Made by a program: the position numbers and the translations under genes. Positions 32,858 to 44,073 of a stretch of DNA of 45,508 bases are shown piece by piece (position 1 is the stretch's first letter; each line of letters starts with the position of its first letter). Where the stretch lies: contig FN649747.1 of assembly GCA_000310025.1 (NCBI GenBank), positions 120,168 through 165,675 of the forward strand, read 5' to 3'. The notes beneath the pieces were generated by a model that saw only the letters and a program-made list of their open reading frames with translations, was not told where the DNA came from and ran no database searches. The DNA comes from Ectocarpus siliculosus (taxonomy: Eukaryota > Sar > Phaeophyceae > Ectocarpales > Ectocarpaceae).

Positions 32858-33520
32858 TTGGCTACCCTCCGACACGGAGCGAACGTACTTTCGGGCAAGA
32901 GGGAAGCTGACCCCTCCTCGGTGTATGTAGTCATTGGAACGCCTTTGACGTTACCTCAGCCACCGCAAGTGACCTACCCTTCTTCTGTATGCGATACTTC
33001 CAGAGCTAAACTTTCGTGTGAGTTAGACTACACTTTGAATTCCACACTTTCAGCCAGAATTTCAATTCCACACATACCGCAACCTCTTGATCTCGATGAC
33101 ATGTAGTCTACGCCTGCCCGCATCGAACACAGAGCGCTTCATATGTTTGATCCCCGATACTTGGACGAAGATGTCATGCAGCAGCCTCGTCATGGATGCT
33201 TGCGATGCCCAACCGCAAGCCTGTCGTCTCAACGGGATGGCAAGCGAACCAAGATGGCGGCCTTTCACTCGTAGATCCACCTTGCCGGTATGTATGTGCT
33301 TGTATATCAATGTGACATGTGATATTGATGTCGTTGCACGCGCCATATGTGCATGCGATCCCCTAATGTTGGGGGAGCGAGTCAAGGTGGGGGTGTTGAG
33401 CTCTGAAGACCAAGGTGGCATCCCTCCTCAACCTTGTTCAGCTCTTGACCTTATGTATTTCCTTTCGAGACAAATCAACACTGGTTCTCTAACCACCCAT
33501 GCCGAGTGCTTGCGTTGATC
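32858..33520 (+). pseudogene. Possible decayed transposon-related ORF
   Basis: Coding-like sequence runs through two frames with a stop and a frame change: one frame reads to DLDDM then TAG at 33104 and continues HMFDPRYLDEDVMQQ and GCLRCPTA; a second frame (33087-33518) continues PFTRRSTLPVCM, ACDPLMLGERV and LDLMYFLSRQINTG. The order (Cys pair, RR, CDPLML, ALDLM) is loosely like the N-terminal zinc-binding part of some large eukaryotic transposase-like families, but I cannot name one with confidence. If real, it is inactive. Confidence 0.3.
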
Positions 33521-33734
33521 ATGAACCCTTCGCCGATCACCTTTGCTTAGTAGAACCCTTCAGCATTGCTTGTTGCCCGTTGTTGCTGAGATTCCGAAGT
33601 GCTCGGTGAGTGTGCAATTGGTCGAAGTTGTTCAGCATACAGTACACTATCAACGTGCGCGTGATTCTAAGCTACACTACTCCCATTTGCCATGCACACT
33701 ACGATCCTGTTGTCAACAACAAATATCCGAAAAT

Positions 33735-35044
33735 CTAGGCTAGGATATCCCCGCCCTCCGACAACGTGCGGGTTTCTACGCCCCGCTGGGGATCACTACC
33801 TGCGCGCCCAACGGTGTCGCCACTGAACCCAATCCGAGACCGCGAAAGCGGCCAAGGGCAGCGCCAGCACCTCCTGGGGTCGACAAAAGATAGCTCCTCC
33901 AAAGCCATGTGTACGAAATCACCCGGGAAAAAATCGTCCTTCATCAACCGGAGCTCCCGCAAACTCCGAATGAAACTTATACCCGAACCCGTGACCATCT
34001 CCGCTGAGCAGGTGAGCATTTCTGTGATTCACACCGTAATAAATTCATGTAAATTCATGGTTCTCCGGCAACTTGTGTGTCCAGCGTCAACCGACGGATT
34101 GAAAATATGTGAGATTTTCTGAATGTGTTGTTCGTAGGAACGTTTCTCTTGTTGCAACGTGGCGAATGAATGAAAATCGGTACCCCGATAGGTATTCGTA
34201 TCGAGTTTGGGCCGCGCGATGAGCAACCTTTCGACCGCATAGCCGTAGATTCGACTGTACGGCCGTATCTGCATTTGATAATCTATTTATATCCATACAT
34301 CGTTCACAGAGGCCGTATGCGATATGAAGCAAAATGAAGTGAATCGGGGTGGAAGGAGGAAAACCAGGGATTTTGTCGATGGGTGTGGTACAGCAGCAAA
34401 GTAGATTCTTATGAAGTAACATAAGATGAACTGTGGAGCACGGATGGCCCTCCATATATGGAATCATTTCATCGTACGGAGTTTCGTGAACAAGTGACGC
34501 CTGTCTATTCTCTACAGCTAGATAGCTCCTTCTCCTAATTCCACCAGACGAATTTCGCACGCCAGCGACTGGGGCCACACCAAGCAGTATACGAAAACTC
34601 ACCAGCTTCAGCTGCACGGACGCAAGTAGGCGGACGAGGGCGACCACGAATTGCGTCAACGAATATCAAAACATTTTCCTCCAGAAGGTTATTGGGCAAG
34701 AAGGCACCACTAAACGAGGGTAAGACAACGAAGGGCAGCAGCGCTCCCCACGCTACCTCCGTCAGAGGAACAATATCAGCAACGAGGCAACCACCCACGC
34801 CAGAACTGGTACTTTCCACTGGATGCGCCAGTGGAACCGTCGCCTCATTTCTCCAACAGCCTTCGGAAAGCGACAGCAACATCGTATCCCTTACGGCGCA
34901 GCTGCAACTACCGCCGTCTGCCTGGATGGGCGCGTCCGGATCAGACTTCGGTCTGTTGCCGTCGGGGTGGTGCTTCCCCGATGATGATGAAGACGACGAT
35001 GTTGAAGAAGGTGGAAACAAAAGTAACGGTGTGCGAAATTCCAT
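33735..35044 (-). CDS. Two-exon gene of unknown function
   Basis: Minus-strand exon 1, 34603-35044, begins with ATG; exon 2 is 33735-34003 and ends TAG. The donor GAAGCTG|GTGAGT and acceptor cctgctcag match in phase 1, giving about 236 codons across a 599-base intron. Exon 1 encodes a Ser-rich start (STSSSSSSSGKHH), then a hydrophobic part (GALLPFVVLPSFSGAFLPNN) and LLEENVLIFVDAIRGRPRPP. Exon 2 starts EMVTGSGISFIRSLRELRLM, which has an LRR-like or F-box-like look but no clear motif. The opposite strand is also open over exon 1 (34692-35102, acidic tail) and has a consensus donor at 34011, but no phase-matched partner was found there, so the minus strand is preferred. Confidence 0.4.
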
Positions 35045-35443
35045 ATCCGCAGGCAGTGAAGAATCTCGATTTGCGGCTGAGGAAAAAACAAGCGCATATT
35101 AGGGTGTCGAGGGTGGCAAGTGAGTTTGTTCATGGCAAGACTCCGTACGTTTCGATAGGCGGAGATTTGTTGTTTTCATACATATCGGCTACCTAGTTGA
35201 TCGTGCCGGTCCCCACGATGCAACATTTTGGCTAAACTTGCGCCCCAGCACTGCATGACGACAATTGAAAGAATGGAGCGTGCTCGAAGCTCACTCCCTA
35301 CATTCACCTGTGAAGGATTTCCTTAGCAGCAGTCTGAAGAAGAACATTGCCCACAGTAGGTTTGAAATGAGCATGACAGATTCGGGGCGACAAGATGTAC
35401 GCCGGCATATGCACGCAATTTCCTTTTCCCATTTAGTGTACTA

Positions 35444-36184
35444 TTGAAATCGTACGCCGCGCCGGTACCGTTGAAATCTATTCGTCCTTTCCCGAAAAAA
35501 GGCTTCGAAGGACACAACAACCGAAATGACAACGATAGCAACAGGGCGGCAGACGGTGGGAGAAGGATCGAAGACAGCGAAGCCGGTGACGGAAGGGCGG
35601 CGGATTTGGCGGTACTATCCACACGCAGATGCGGGAGCTGGGGCGGAGGACGAGGGGGGGCGGGAGGTTCCAGTGCGGTGTGGAGCGACTTCAAGGACTA
35701 TGGGGAAGAGTCAAGAGTAACCGCCGGTCGGAACAACATCGGAACGGCCAAGAAAAGCGACAACAACAGTATGATGGTGGGTATTAGCGGAATTGGCGAT
35801 AGAGTCTACAACGCCAGCAACAACAACGACCAACTCTCTGCCACTTTTCTTGCAAACGATGCTGTCGCTGCCGGCAATGGTGTGACTCTTTCATATCGGA
35901 GCTCCTGCGGTGTCGGTAGAAGAAACCGTAACGATCGCGAGCACTGCGAAGTGTTTGGGAGCCCCACCGGTGATGGGCTTTATGACCACGACGACGGCGA
36001 CGGCGACAACGATGATACAAGCCGGTGCGCAGGCACCGGTCGTGACGTCGGCGGAGATGGGATGGGGACCCCGCGCACGAGCAGATCTCCCGCAGGTTCG
36101 CCCGGTCTGACTCCTTTGCGCGGAAGGAGCCGCCGAGGGTGGTGGAGACGAAGACGGGACAGCTACCCCTCCTCGGCGCATTAA
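35444..36184 (+). CDS. Low-complexity ORF (Asn/Asp/Gly/Arg-rich), possible exon
   Basis: An open frame of about 247 codons ending TAA at 36182, with no ATG near its start (first in-frame ATG about 35771), so it would have to be a downstream exon or be non-coding. Composition is biased: Asn and Asp runs (HNNRNDNDSNR, DHDDGDGDNDD), Gly-rich stretches and an Arg-rich end (RGRSRRGWWRRRRD). No domain was recognised. An RG-rich disordered RNA-binding tail is one reading; chance openness in GC-rich repeats is another. Confidence 0.3.
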   Translation: MKSYAAPVPLKSIRPFPKKGFEGHNNRNDNDSNRAADGGRRIEDSEAGDGRAADLAVLSTRRCGSWGGGRGGAGGSSAVWSDFKDYGEESRVTAGRNNIGTAKKSDNNSMMVGISGIGDRVYNASNNNDQLSATFLANDAVAAGNGVTLSYRSSCGVGRRNRNDREHCEVFGSPTGDGLYDHDDGDGDNDDTSRCAGTGRDVGGDGMGTPRTSRSPAGSPGLTPLRGRSRRGWWRRRRDSYPSSAH

Positions 36185-36727
36185 AGAATCCGAAATATAC
36201 TTCGATATTGTGCGCACAGTATGAATGAATTCCAGTGAATCATTGGATATTTTGTGGTGGACGAGAAGCAGCCGTGCAAGGGCGACCGGAGGATGGAAAC
36301 GGAAGCAACACCTTGTCGCTTCGCACCGCGAATTCAGTGATGGTACGGAATAAGCTGTTGGAATGTCGGTCGTTAGTACTTGTCTGCTGAAAAAACATTA
36401 CCAAGGTATTCACCTAAGGAGTATTACCGGGAGAGTCTGCATTATATTGATTCAGTGGTCGGATACATACGCACCTACTATATTGAGAGGAGTATATACA
36501 TCAGACGGATATTTGCAGGATGGCTGTATTTCCTTCGCCTCATCCATGGATGACAAAACAAAACCGGTCGACATTTCCAACGTAAGAGCCGCGGCTCGGT
36601 TTCGGCGCAGAAAAAATGGCGCTCGCCTCGCGTAAATATGGGCATCTTACGAGCGGGGGCGTACAATACAAGAAGGGATTCTGCCAGGTTACCTTTTTGG
36701 AACTTGTTGCGGTGTACATCATGTGTC

Positions 36728-37042
36728 TCAGCGGTTGGGCGGCGGTGGTTCAGTGGTTATATGTTGCAGTGTCATGACCGAGATGCCGTGCCGATACCTA
36801 ACCAGGTGACGGCCGCTGCTTTTCGACGGTGTTGCGGGTGTGCCGCGTTCAGTCTCGCGCTGTTGCTGGTTCAACTGAAATCTGGAGGGTGCTCCGTCTT
36901 CTTCAACACCTTGCTTCTCTGTTGGTTGGGCGTGTCGCTGTCGGCGCTCTCGAGTTGTTAACGCTGCCCGCTGAAACACTGGAAAGTTTGAGGAAGGTAA
37001 CCCGGACGATACTCGTCGAGTTGCCATTACAATCATAACCAC
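36728..37042 (-). CDS. Possible small ORF or exon, unknown
   Basis: A minus-strand frame of 105 codons from ATG 37042 (MVMIVMATRRVSSG) to 36728, rich in Gln, Arg, Pro and Ser. It lies downstream of the frameshifted segment on the same strand and might be part of the same gene. There is no domain evidence, and overlapping plus-strand frames are also open. Confidence 0.2.
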   Translation of the reverse strand: MVMIVMATRRVSSGLPSSNFPVFQRAALTTRERRQRHAQPTEKQGVEEDGAPSRFQLNQQQRETERGTPATPSKSSGRHLVRYRHGISVMTLQHITTEPPPPNR

Positions 37043-37205
37043 GCTGAATTAGCTCGGCTCGCATCTTGGAAGGATATGCCTGTGGCTATGCTCGCTCCAT
37101 GATATCTAGCCGCTAGCCTCCCAGATTTTCATGGTACTCTCCTCGGTGCTCCTAGGCGATAATATATTCACGATACCTACAGAAGTACATGATGCCGCCC
37201 CCAAT

Positions 37206-37679
37206 TTAGAGGTACGAAATGATGTGGCGGAACAACCCTTCCTCCTCAATCTCAGTCACCGCTATCACCGCCCGCACAAAATTCATCTTGAGCCTTCCCG
37301 CCTCGAGTAGCTCTATCTCGGGAGGGGTCTGGCCGCCCATGAAATCCCTCATAGCATACTTGATGATGTTGGCCTCGTCATAACGTTCGAGCTTCCGCAA
37401 CCTGGCCCGCCAGCCCTTGGACCTTGCCAAGGACCTCCGGTGACGCCCCCGCATCATGATCAGCCAGCCCCGAGCTTGCCACGATTTTTGACCCGGAAAT
37501 CTTCGCAGGCGGTCCACCGCTAGTTGTGTCTTTCTCCTCGCTGCGACACGCCAAAGGAGGAGATGCAACGGGAGCGATACTGCTGCTATTGGAGGAACGC
37601 GTACAACGTTCTGTGTAATACTTTGGGGAAAAATGAAGCACAGGTGACGCCTTTTTTTCACTCTATCGACAGCGGCCAC
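37206..37679 (-). pseudogene. Coding-like segment with an apparent frameshift
   Basis: Two overlapping minus-strand frames each look coding over different parts. The first (37378-37641) reads a Ser-rich stretch, then ASPEVLGKVQGLAGQVAEAR. The other (to 37206) continues KLERYDEANIIKYAMRDFMG and LEAGRLKMNFVRAVIAVTEI. The switch is at about 37380-37400, with no room for an intron. A one-base indel, either in the assembly or in the gene, would explain it. No family was recognised. Confidence 0.35.
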
Positions 37680-39726
37680 CCGCTGCCGTTTGCCCTATTG
37701 CGTTCTAGTATTGGCGAGAGACGGGAAGATAAACCGTTGGCAAAGCCTGTTCGATTCAAAGAAAGAAAACTGCTGCACCCGTTCAACGGGTGAGCACCTA
37801 ATGTATCAGCCGGGTGTTGCCTGTAGCATACAATTGATGCAGAAAAGTGACCGCGCCCTCTATGAAGACCTGTAACAATGATCGCTTCCACGGTACTCAC
37901 CAGCTTGTCGGGGGAGGTCTATGCAGAAACGGCAGAGATTTCGCAGACGCCGCCAGAGATGGAGGTCATTGCAGAAACAGCAGAGATCTGGTAGATCGCT
38001 CCAGAAATCCCGCCGAGGCCGCCCGAAATAACTCCAGCAGGCCAAGAACGCCCACGGCAAGGGCCCCAGACAAGCGCACAGAACGAACTCTAGAACAATC
38101 TGAAAATTCGGATGGACGCGTAACAATAGCCAGGGGCATGCAGGCAACAGAGGATCGTGTACAAATCACGGTGAGCTGTACCTTTGAAAGATCAACGTCG
38201 AGGCGCAAACAGCATGCTGTGTGCTGTGGGAATCATTCGAGGTGCCGGAACCGCAAGGCAGGAGTCCACGCTTGAACATGAGACACACACGAACGACTAA
38301 TTTGGTATCATCCGAACAAGAACAGCTGTACCTACAGTACCCTCCGACAGGAAGCCGTTCCCCTAAACTCTAGGTTCACGGATGAACTATTGTGGCCTCA
38401 GCGTCCTGACGAAACTGAGCGCGGGGCTTCACACGATATGTTTCGGGCACACATAGGGGAGACGGACGACACCAACACTCTGAGACAAGCGCAGTTGAAG
38501 TCTCCCAATCCACAGCATCATACCTGGGGGAAGAAACAGCAGCACCGAAGACACCCATCGCTGCAGCAGAAGAAAAGCCGTGGACCATGGTGTTAGATTC
38601 TTTGGATGTTTGCAATGATACATGTTGCAACCTTGGCCAATGTTCGGCACCCTGCCTCCCAACTAGCCATTGATGAGAATGAGAAAAATCTACATCGTAC
38701 GTGGCAACAATGTCCCGGGACACTACACGTGCAATAATGTAAACATGTTTCTACCCAGACAGTGGGTGGAAACTCTACAACCTATAGGCGTGAGCTCCGT
38801 TTTGTATATGGTCGTCACGATGAAGGACGAATGGACTCTGAGGCTACCAGTCCGAAAACATGGCAACGTCTTTCTCCAACGATGGCGAGCTAATTTCGAA
38901 GTCGCCTTGTGTTCATCGATTTTGTTGCACTTTTGAAACACCGCCCCCCCCCGATGTAGCCGGAAACGTGTGCCGGTAAGTCCGTGTGCATCAATTTTAT
39001 CGAGCCACACTTGAAGCGATCATCCTGAACACAACCGAGTACTACCGGGGCTAGTGCTTAACTCCCTGAAACAGCGAAGGCATATCACCAGTTGACCAGA
39101 ACAAAATCATAGCAACAGTTCTGGCGCCACACAACCGAGAACCTCGATTGTTGCCGTCCGCGTGAACGTGCGTGTAAATGTCGAGCTGTTGTGTCAAGCC
39201 CACGAAACAACGAGAGGAGGAGTGGATTGCCACGCGTTTTGCGAAACCCGTCGTCGCTAGTTTCTCGCGTGGAACCAAGACAAGCCCGCTTTATGTACGG
39301 TGAAGTTTTATATTTCTCGAGACAAAGGAGGGTTTCTGGACCATGCGGAAACTGCCGACAGGGAACACGCCGAGGGGAGACTGTTGGGGTGGTTTTCATA
39401 AATTTCGTGCAACGGCGAATGCTTCAAGCAGTCACGAAAGCAGGGTCGGGGGGGGGCATGCAGACCCCTCGCCTAAACCCTGTCCACAGCAGCTGCGTTT
39501 GGAAACGGGATTCCTAACGGTGTTTCCAGGTTTCAATCAGCCACACCCTTTCCGAGAATAGTGTACCTTGGTGCTGGAGGTCATTGAAGGCATCTGGTAA
39601 CGTCTTGACCACATCAAGTGAAAAAATCCACGTGTCTAGGCTCACTGATGTCCGTGTCAGCTGGACCAGTATGGGATTAGAAGGTACAGTACTGAGCGGA
39701 GGCAGGAGCGGCTTCTAATGTGAAGA

Positions 39727-39752
39727 CAACAACAACAACAACAACAACAACA
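39727..39752 (+). repeat. (CAA)n microsatellite
   Basis: About eight or nine perfect CAA units. No coding context is supported. Confidence 0.95.
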
Positions 39753-40119
39753 CCTGATACAAAATACTCACCAACAGGAACCATGTCGGACCCCGATGTA
39801 ACGAAAGAACCACGTGAAGACGTCGAACTCTGCTCGACCATATTGTACCAGAGCGCACCCGTTCACTATACTCCAGAAGACCAGCTGAAAGCACAGTCGA
39901 AAAGGCGGCAATTAGTGGTTACAAAAGTTATTTGCCAATAGGCTGGATAACGCTGTTGGAGGAAGCTGACTCAATCTCGAGTCGACACAAAGGACGTCCA
40001 TTTGTCGATGGATGACACAAGAATGGAGCTCCCAAATGATATGTCGTCCTCACGAAAACAGACAGCCATTTCAAGTGATGGAATTTTCAAGGCACATTAT
40101 CGAGTATGTAGCGCATGTC

Positions 40120-40323
40120 GTTGGCATTTTCTTGTACATGTACGTCGCATGAACATTCGACCGAGGCGGCACAAAACCTGTGTCACAAACATTTCTTGTA
40201 TTTTATTTCCTTCCTTTCCCGGGAGTGAACAAACACCTACACGGGCTCGACTCCCGCCCGCTCTTGTTCAAGATGCGTGTGATGTTGTCGAGAACAACTT
40301 GCACACGTACCCACATCAATATG
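40120..40323 (+). repeat. Dispersed repeat, copy 1 (inverted partner at 44.9 kb)
   Basis: From ttggcattttcttgtacatg through ccacatcaatatg this matches the minus strand of 44862-45067 over about 200 bases with interspersed differences. Both copies contain a sequence like a tRNA B box (GGGCTCGACTCC here), which suggests a SINE family. The translated stretch WHFLVHVRRMN in one frame is a by-product of the repeat. Confidence 0.8.
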
Positions 40324-40806
40324 TTGAGGTCTCTCTCGTTCAGCCCCGAGCATTCCTGCCCATCATCGTCGTTGCAGCTGTCATCGTCATAGTAAGACAT
40401 CAGTTTCGGCGGCACCACACCTGGATAGAGAGCATTGTATAAGCGTAATGTCCATCAGGTCGTAGCGACGAACACGGTTCACGTATTAATCAATGCACGC
40501 TAGTGCCGTGTTTCGTCGCAAGGTTGTTATCACCCTACCGCTGCAACTCATTGTTTTTAATGGGCAGCCCTCGACCAGTAGAGCACGGCCAAAAAAAAGC
40601 GAACCGGTCGGCACTGTCTAGAGCCGAATGTAGATGGAGGTGTTCGGCGCCGCAGGGCCCCCCAGAGGGAACGTCTTTGGCCCCCACGCATCGTCTGTGT
40701 CTCTCTGCCTAAATTTCCGGCACACGCGGATGACTTCTTACCAGCCTTATTTCGCAGCCAACATGCAGAAAAGAGAGGAAAGAAGCATGGTAGTGCGAAG
40801 GTGTAC

Positions 40807-41135
40807 CGGTTCCGGTAAAAGCCAATTGACGGATACCTTGGAAAATGGTTCCTCCTTAGCATTCCCCGCCCGCAGAATTTACCCTCAACTGGGAACCCTT
40901 TGAGGCCACGACGGAAAATGCGATAGAGGGGCAACCGCTTTTTTTGTGGGCCCGACTCCAAGACGCGCTCTCCGGACTGGCACATATTCGTGTCCATGGG
41001 AAATGCCCTGTAGTCAGGAAAATAATGTGTACGACCCAAGTATCGAACCAATCTCCCGCCGCCGAGGCCATCACATGCCAAGGTGCCCCGATTCTGGCAA
41101 AAATCAGCTGACGGATGCCTTGGGAATCGGGTCTG
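40807..41135 (+). repeat. Two diverged direct repeats of about 60 bases
   Basis: ggttccggtaaaagccaattgacgga with downstream ccttggaaaatgg (about 40807-40852) and gattctggcaaaaatcagctgacgga with ccttgggaatcgg (about 41086-41132) align with the same spacing. In one frame both read like a P-loop (GSGKSQLTD; DSGKNQLTD), but the surrounding frames are short. Confidence 0.6.
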
Positions 41136-42708
41136 CCTGGACAGTATCCAGGTTTTTACTCAAGAATCACAAGTTAGGTGTGCTACGTCACCTTGCCCGG
41201 CTTGTCGTGTGGACTCGGTTAATCACACGGACGCCGCTTAAAGAGAAGAGAGCTGTGGTGACGGAAACCTTGTGTACAAAAGCCACGCCCAGAGAAACGA
41301 GCGAGAGAGTGAGCACGCCATGCGGGGCATCGAGGGGCTCCGACATATCCCACAGTGTACATATCACATACCAAGAGATTCCGTTGATTTAGTAGATACC
41401 GTTTGCCGATTCCGACAACAATACCAACGTTGAACGAGAAGACGGTTCTAGAAATATTAAAAGAACATCACCCGCACATGAGCAACGTTACGATGCCAAA
41501 GGACAGCAGTGGAGCCCATAATACAAGCTACTTCGGTACAGTAGTGCCCCGCGACAATAGCTGGATACCTCGTGGTTCACCCAACCTCGCCGAAGGTATC
41601 GGGGTCTCCGCACACCCCTGTGCGAAGTGAACGATACCTGTGCGAAGATCAATTAAATTCCTTGGAACCCAATTTTTTTCCCGCACCCCCTGTGCCAAGA
41701 CCCCGGCCTGTGGGATGTAGCCGATCCGTGCCAAGACCCGCATTCTTACGGTATACCAGGAGGGTTGTGATCATCAAACATTCCATCAAGCACAGAATGC
41801 GCTTGGTAACACATAATGTGACGTACAGTAGTAAATATTGGCGGCTCACGGTTGGTGTGCCTTCGTCCCAGGTACAGCAGTAGCGGGCTCGTTCACACTG
41901 CATGTCGACTACAGAAGTCTTCGGTGTTTCTATCAAACTTGAGTCGCGGACGGTTTCGGACGGGAACAAATTCAGAAATTTCATGGTAGAAATTAGCACG
42001 GAACTTAGCGCCCATTCTCTGGAACGATCCTGACGTTCCTACCTTCTTTCTGGAAAAGGCGCTCAGATTTCGCAAACTTTCTGACTGACCTTCCGTGCGA
42101 CCAGAGAGAGGCGTTTGACCCACCCTACACGCATACAAAATAACAAAATGTCCCTCGTCTAGGCGACAGATAGGAGGAGCGTTTTGGGCTAGCTCGCCCC
42201 CGGCGGGTTGAAACACCGATTCGACCTACCAAAAGAACACCACAACCAACAGAGCGCACGTGTATAAGAGAGAAGCACCGATTACCAAAGGGATCACGGT
42301 AGTGCACTGCTGCTGCTGTGCTGCTGCAGATGGACAGACAGACCAGCACACAACAGCCACTCAAAAAGGGTTGTCGCAGCAGTAATCTCTAGCGCTTCTG
42401 CCGGCTGCGAATGAAAAGGGCCTCGTTCATGTGCGAGACATGAGGATAATGTTGAGTATTCAACCAACTGTACCCGCGAAAAACAATTCCGGACAGGTAG
42501 GCCAGCCGCCCTCCCAGCCCTCCGGAAGGACCATTTTCGATTTTGGTTTTACATACGAATTACATATAGTAAGGGAGCTTCGTTCACGAAAATGAGTCAT
42601 TGCCCCAGCTACGGTAGAGGGTTTTCTATCCATCGTGCCCCATATGCAATTATCAAGAACTCAGAGCCCCCCGCCCTCCCCCCCAGGATGCAGCGCACCC
42701 TTCATGCG

Positions 42709-42885
42709 ACTCGCCGAATACCTCACGGCGCTTCGCGCTTGGTGATGTGAGCGCCTGGTCCGGTGAGAACCCGGTGTGCTCTGTCCCGGCTTTGTAGGGA
42801 TGCTAGGTCAATGGTCTAACGACTACGGCATGCACGACAATGAGCACCCTCCCCCTTCCAAGCGGGCCCGGATTTCGATTCGTGG
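42709..42885 (+). repeat. tRNA-derived SINE-like element (inverted partner at 16.4 kb)
   Basis: 42709-42838 is the reverse complement of 16393-16524 with few differences. On the plus strand it contains TAGGTCAATGGTC near 42803 (A-box-like) and, about 65 bases on, GGATTTCGATTCG near 42870 (B-box-like). This pair is the internal RNA polymerase III promoter expected of a tRNA-derived SINE. Confidence 0.65.
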
Positions 42886-43157
42886 GCCTATGTGTGTCTC
42901 GACTTTTTTTTCGCGTGTGTAGTGTCCCCTCGATTCATCCTCTCTCCTGCCCTCGATCAGGTTTCGCCCGACCGTAAGCAAAGAACGACAGACACATGCC
43001 GCGCTCGAGATGGCACCTGGGAGTATACGGTGTCGAGAGTTGAGGCTTGTAGAGTTTGCCTTCATCGAGATATGTACCAGGGGCGATGTCTGCGAAAGCC
43101 TCCAACAAACTGCGACTTTTCGCGTGTACCGTAAGGATGCGAGAGAACGCGCGGTTC

Positions 43158-43277
43158 GGTGATGTCGCACGTTCCGGTGATATAGCACCCCTGTGCGACA
43201 AAAACAACAATAACCAAGTGATGTAACTCGATTATCGCACGGGGTTGGGTGATATCGCACGGGGGTGTGATATCACC
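43158..43277. repeat. Cluster of ggtgatatcgcac-like motifs
   Basis: The motif (g/t)gtgat(a/g)t(c/a)gcac recurs at about 43159, 43175 and 43247, with partial copies at about 43218 (gtgatgtaactcg) and 43267 (tgtgatatcacc, a perfect palindrome over 10 bases). Further partial copies (ggtatcgcacg, gttgtcgcacggggg) lie near 43725 and 43740. Spacing is irregular. Confidence 0.65.
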
Positions 43278-43806
43278 GAGACCGCGCCCCGAGTGGCTCG
43301 AGAGGGCACTCGCTGCACAGGAGGTACTTCGCGGTATCGTGAACGGTGTTGTACTGCTGGACGTCTGGCGGCATCGGGTACCACATATTGAAGAACTGCA
43401 AAATATGACAAAGGAGTCAAAGGAGACTGTCATCAGTCACGTCACGTTATTTCATATAGCAGCGGCAGCACGCACAGCCTGCAAGTCTGAGGCAGCTTTC
43501 GTGCCTGCACCCGCTGACATGCTGCGACGGAGTGTGGCACGGCGTGTTTGTGCAAGCGACCTCTCGGTGACGGGAAAATACTGTAGACCACTGTCGTATT
43601 TCGCCGTTTTTTATCCCGCCGAGTCTCGTACGATACGTATGATATGCAGTTTTCTGTGTTGGGTGTGTATCACTGTAGCACCGACCGTGTGTGTGTTATG
43701 CAGTACGGCCGTGATATGTTGGGTATCGCACGTATCAGAGTTGTCGCACGGGGGTATGCGTCGAAAGCACGCACGCGACTACGGTACTGCTGTCCCCGGA
43801 ATGTAA
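43249..43806 (+). CDS. Possible exon, unknown
   Basis: An open frame of about 186 codons with no ATG at its start. Its first third reads like a real helical protein (PEWLERALAAQEVLRGIVNG, HRVPHIEELQNMTKESKE); the rest looks random and Cys-rich. It overlaps the ggtgatatcgcac motif cluster at its start. No splice sites were matched. Confidence 0.2.
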   Translation: MISHGGVISPRPRPEWLERALAAQEVLRGIVNGVVLLDVWRHRVPHIEELQNMTKESKETVISHVTLFHIAAAARTACKSEAAFVPAPADMLRRSVARRVCASDLSVTGKYCRPLSYFAVFYPAESRTIRMICSFLCWVCITVAPTVCVLCSTAVICWVSHVSELSHGGMRRKHARDYGTAVPGM

Positions 43807-44031
43807 AATTTTCTACTGTTCATGCTTGCATGTAGTCCGAAATTGCTGTATAACAATGAGATACAAATGTTGTGTGGTGGTGGTGGTTGATGATGTTTTT
43901 CGCCTCCCACGATAACTGCTGGGCGCCGTGTGTAGTCGATACCTCAATCTTGAAAGTGCGCTCCTTGCCTGTAATGTCAAGTTGTGCTCCCCGCCGTCTC
44001 TGCCTCTTGATCGCCTCCAAAATAGCGTCTA

Positions 44032-44073
44032 CGCCCCCGCCGCCCCCGCCGCCCCCGCCGCCCCCGCCGCCAC
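44032..44073. repeat. 9-base GC-rich tandem repeat
   Basis: About four copies of ccgccgccc/gccgccccc, encoding Ala-Ala-Pro or Pro in different frames. No gene context. Confidence 0.9.

Larger units (their letters stand above)
38280..42708. other. Repeat-rich intergenic stretch, no gene supported
   Basis: Apart from the repeats listed separately, this 4.4 kb holds only short frames with no domain. A further imperfect repeat lies just before it at about 37920-38010 (gcagaaacggcagagat and gcagaaacagcagagat). Confidence 0.4.

Noticed and set aside
34692-35102. Plus-strand ORF with acidic tail opposite exon 1 of the 34-kb gene
   Set aside because: It looks coding in places, but no acceptor with a phase matching the donor at 34011 was found, whereas the minus strand closes in phase.
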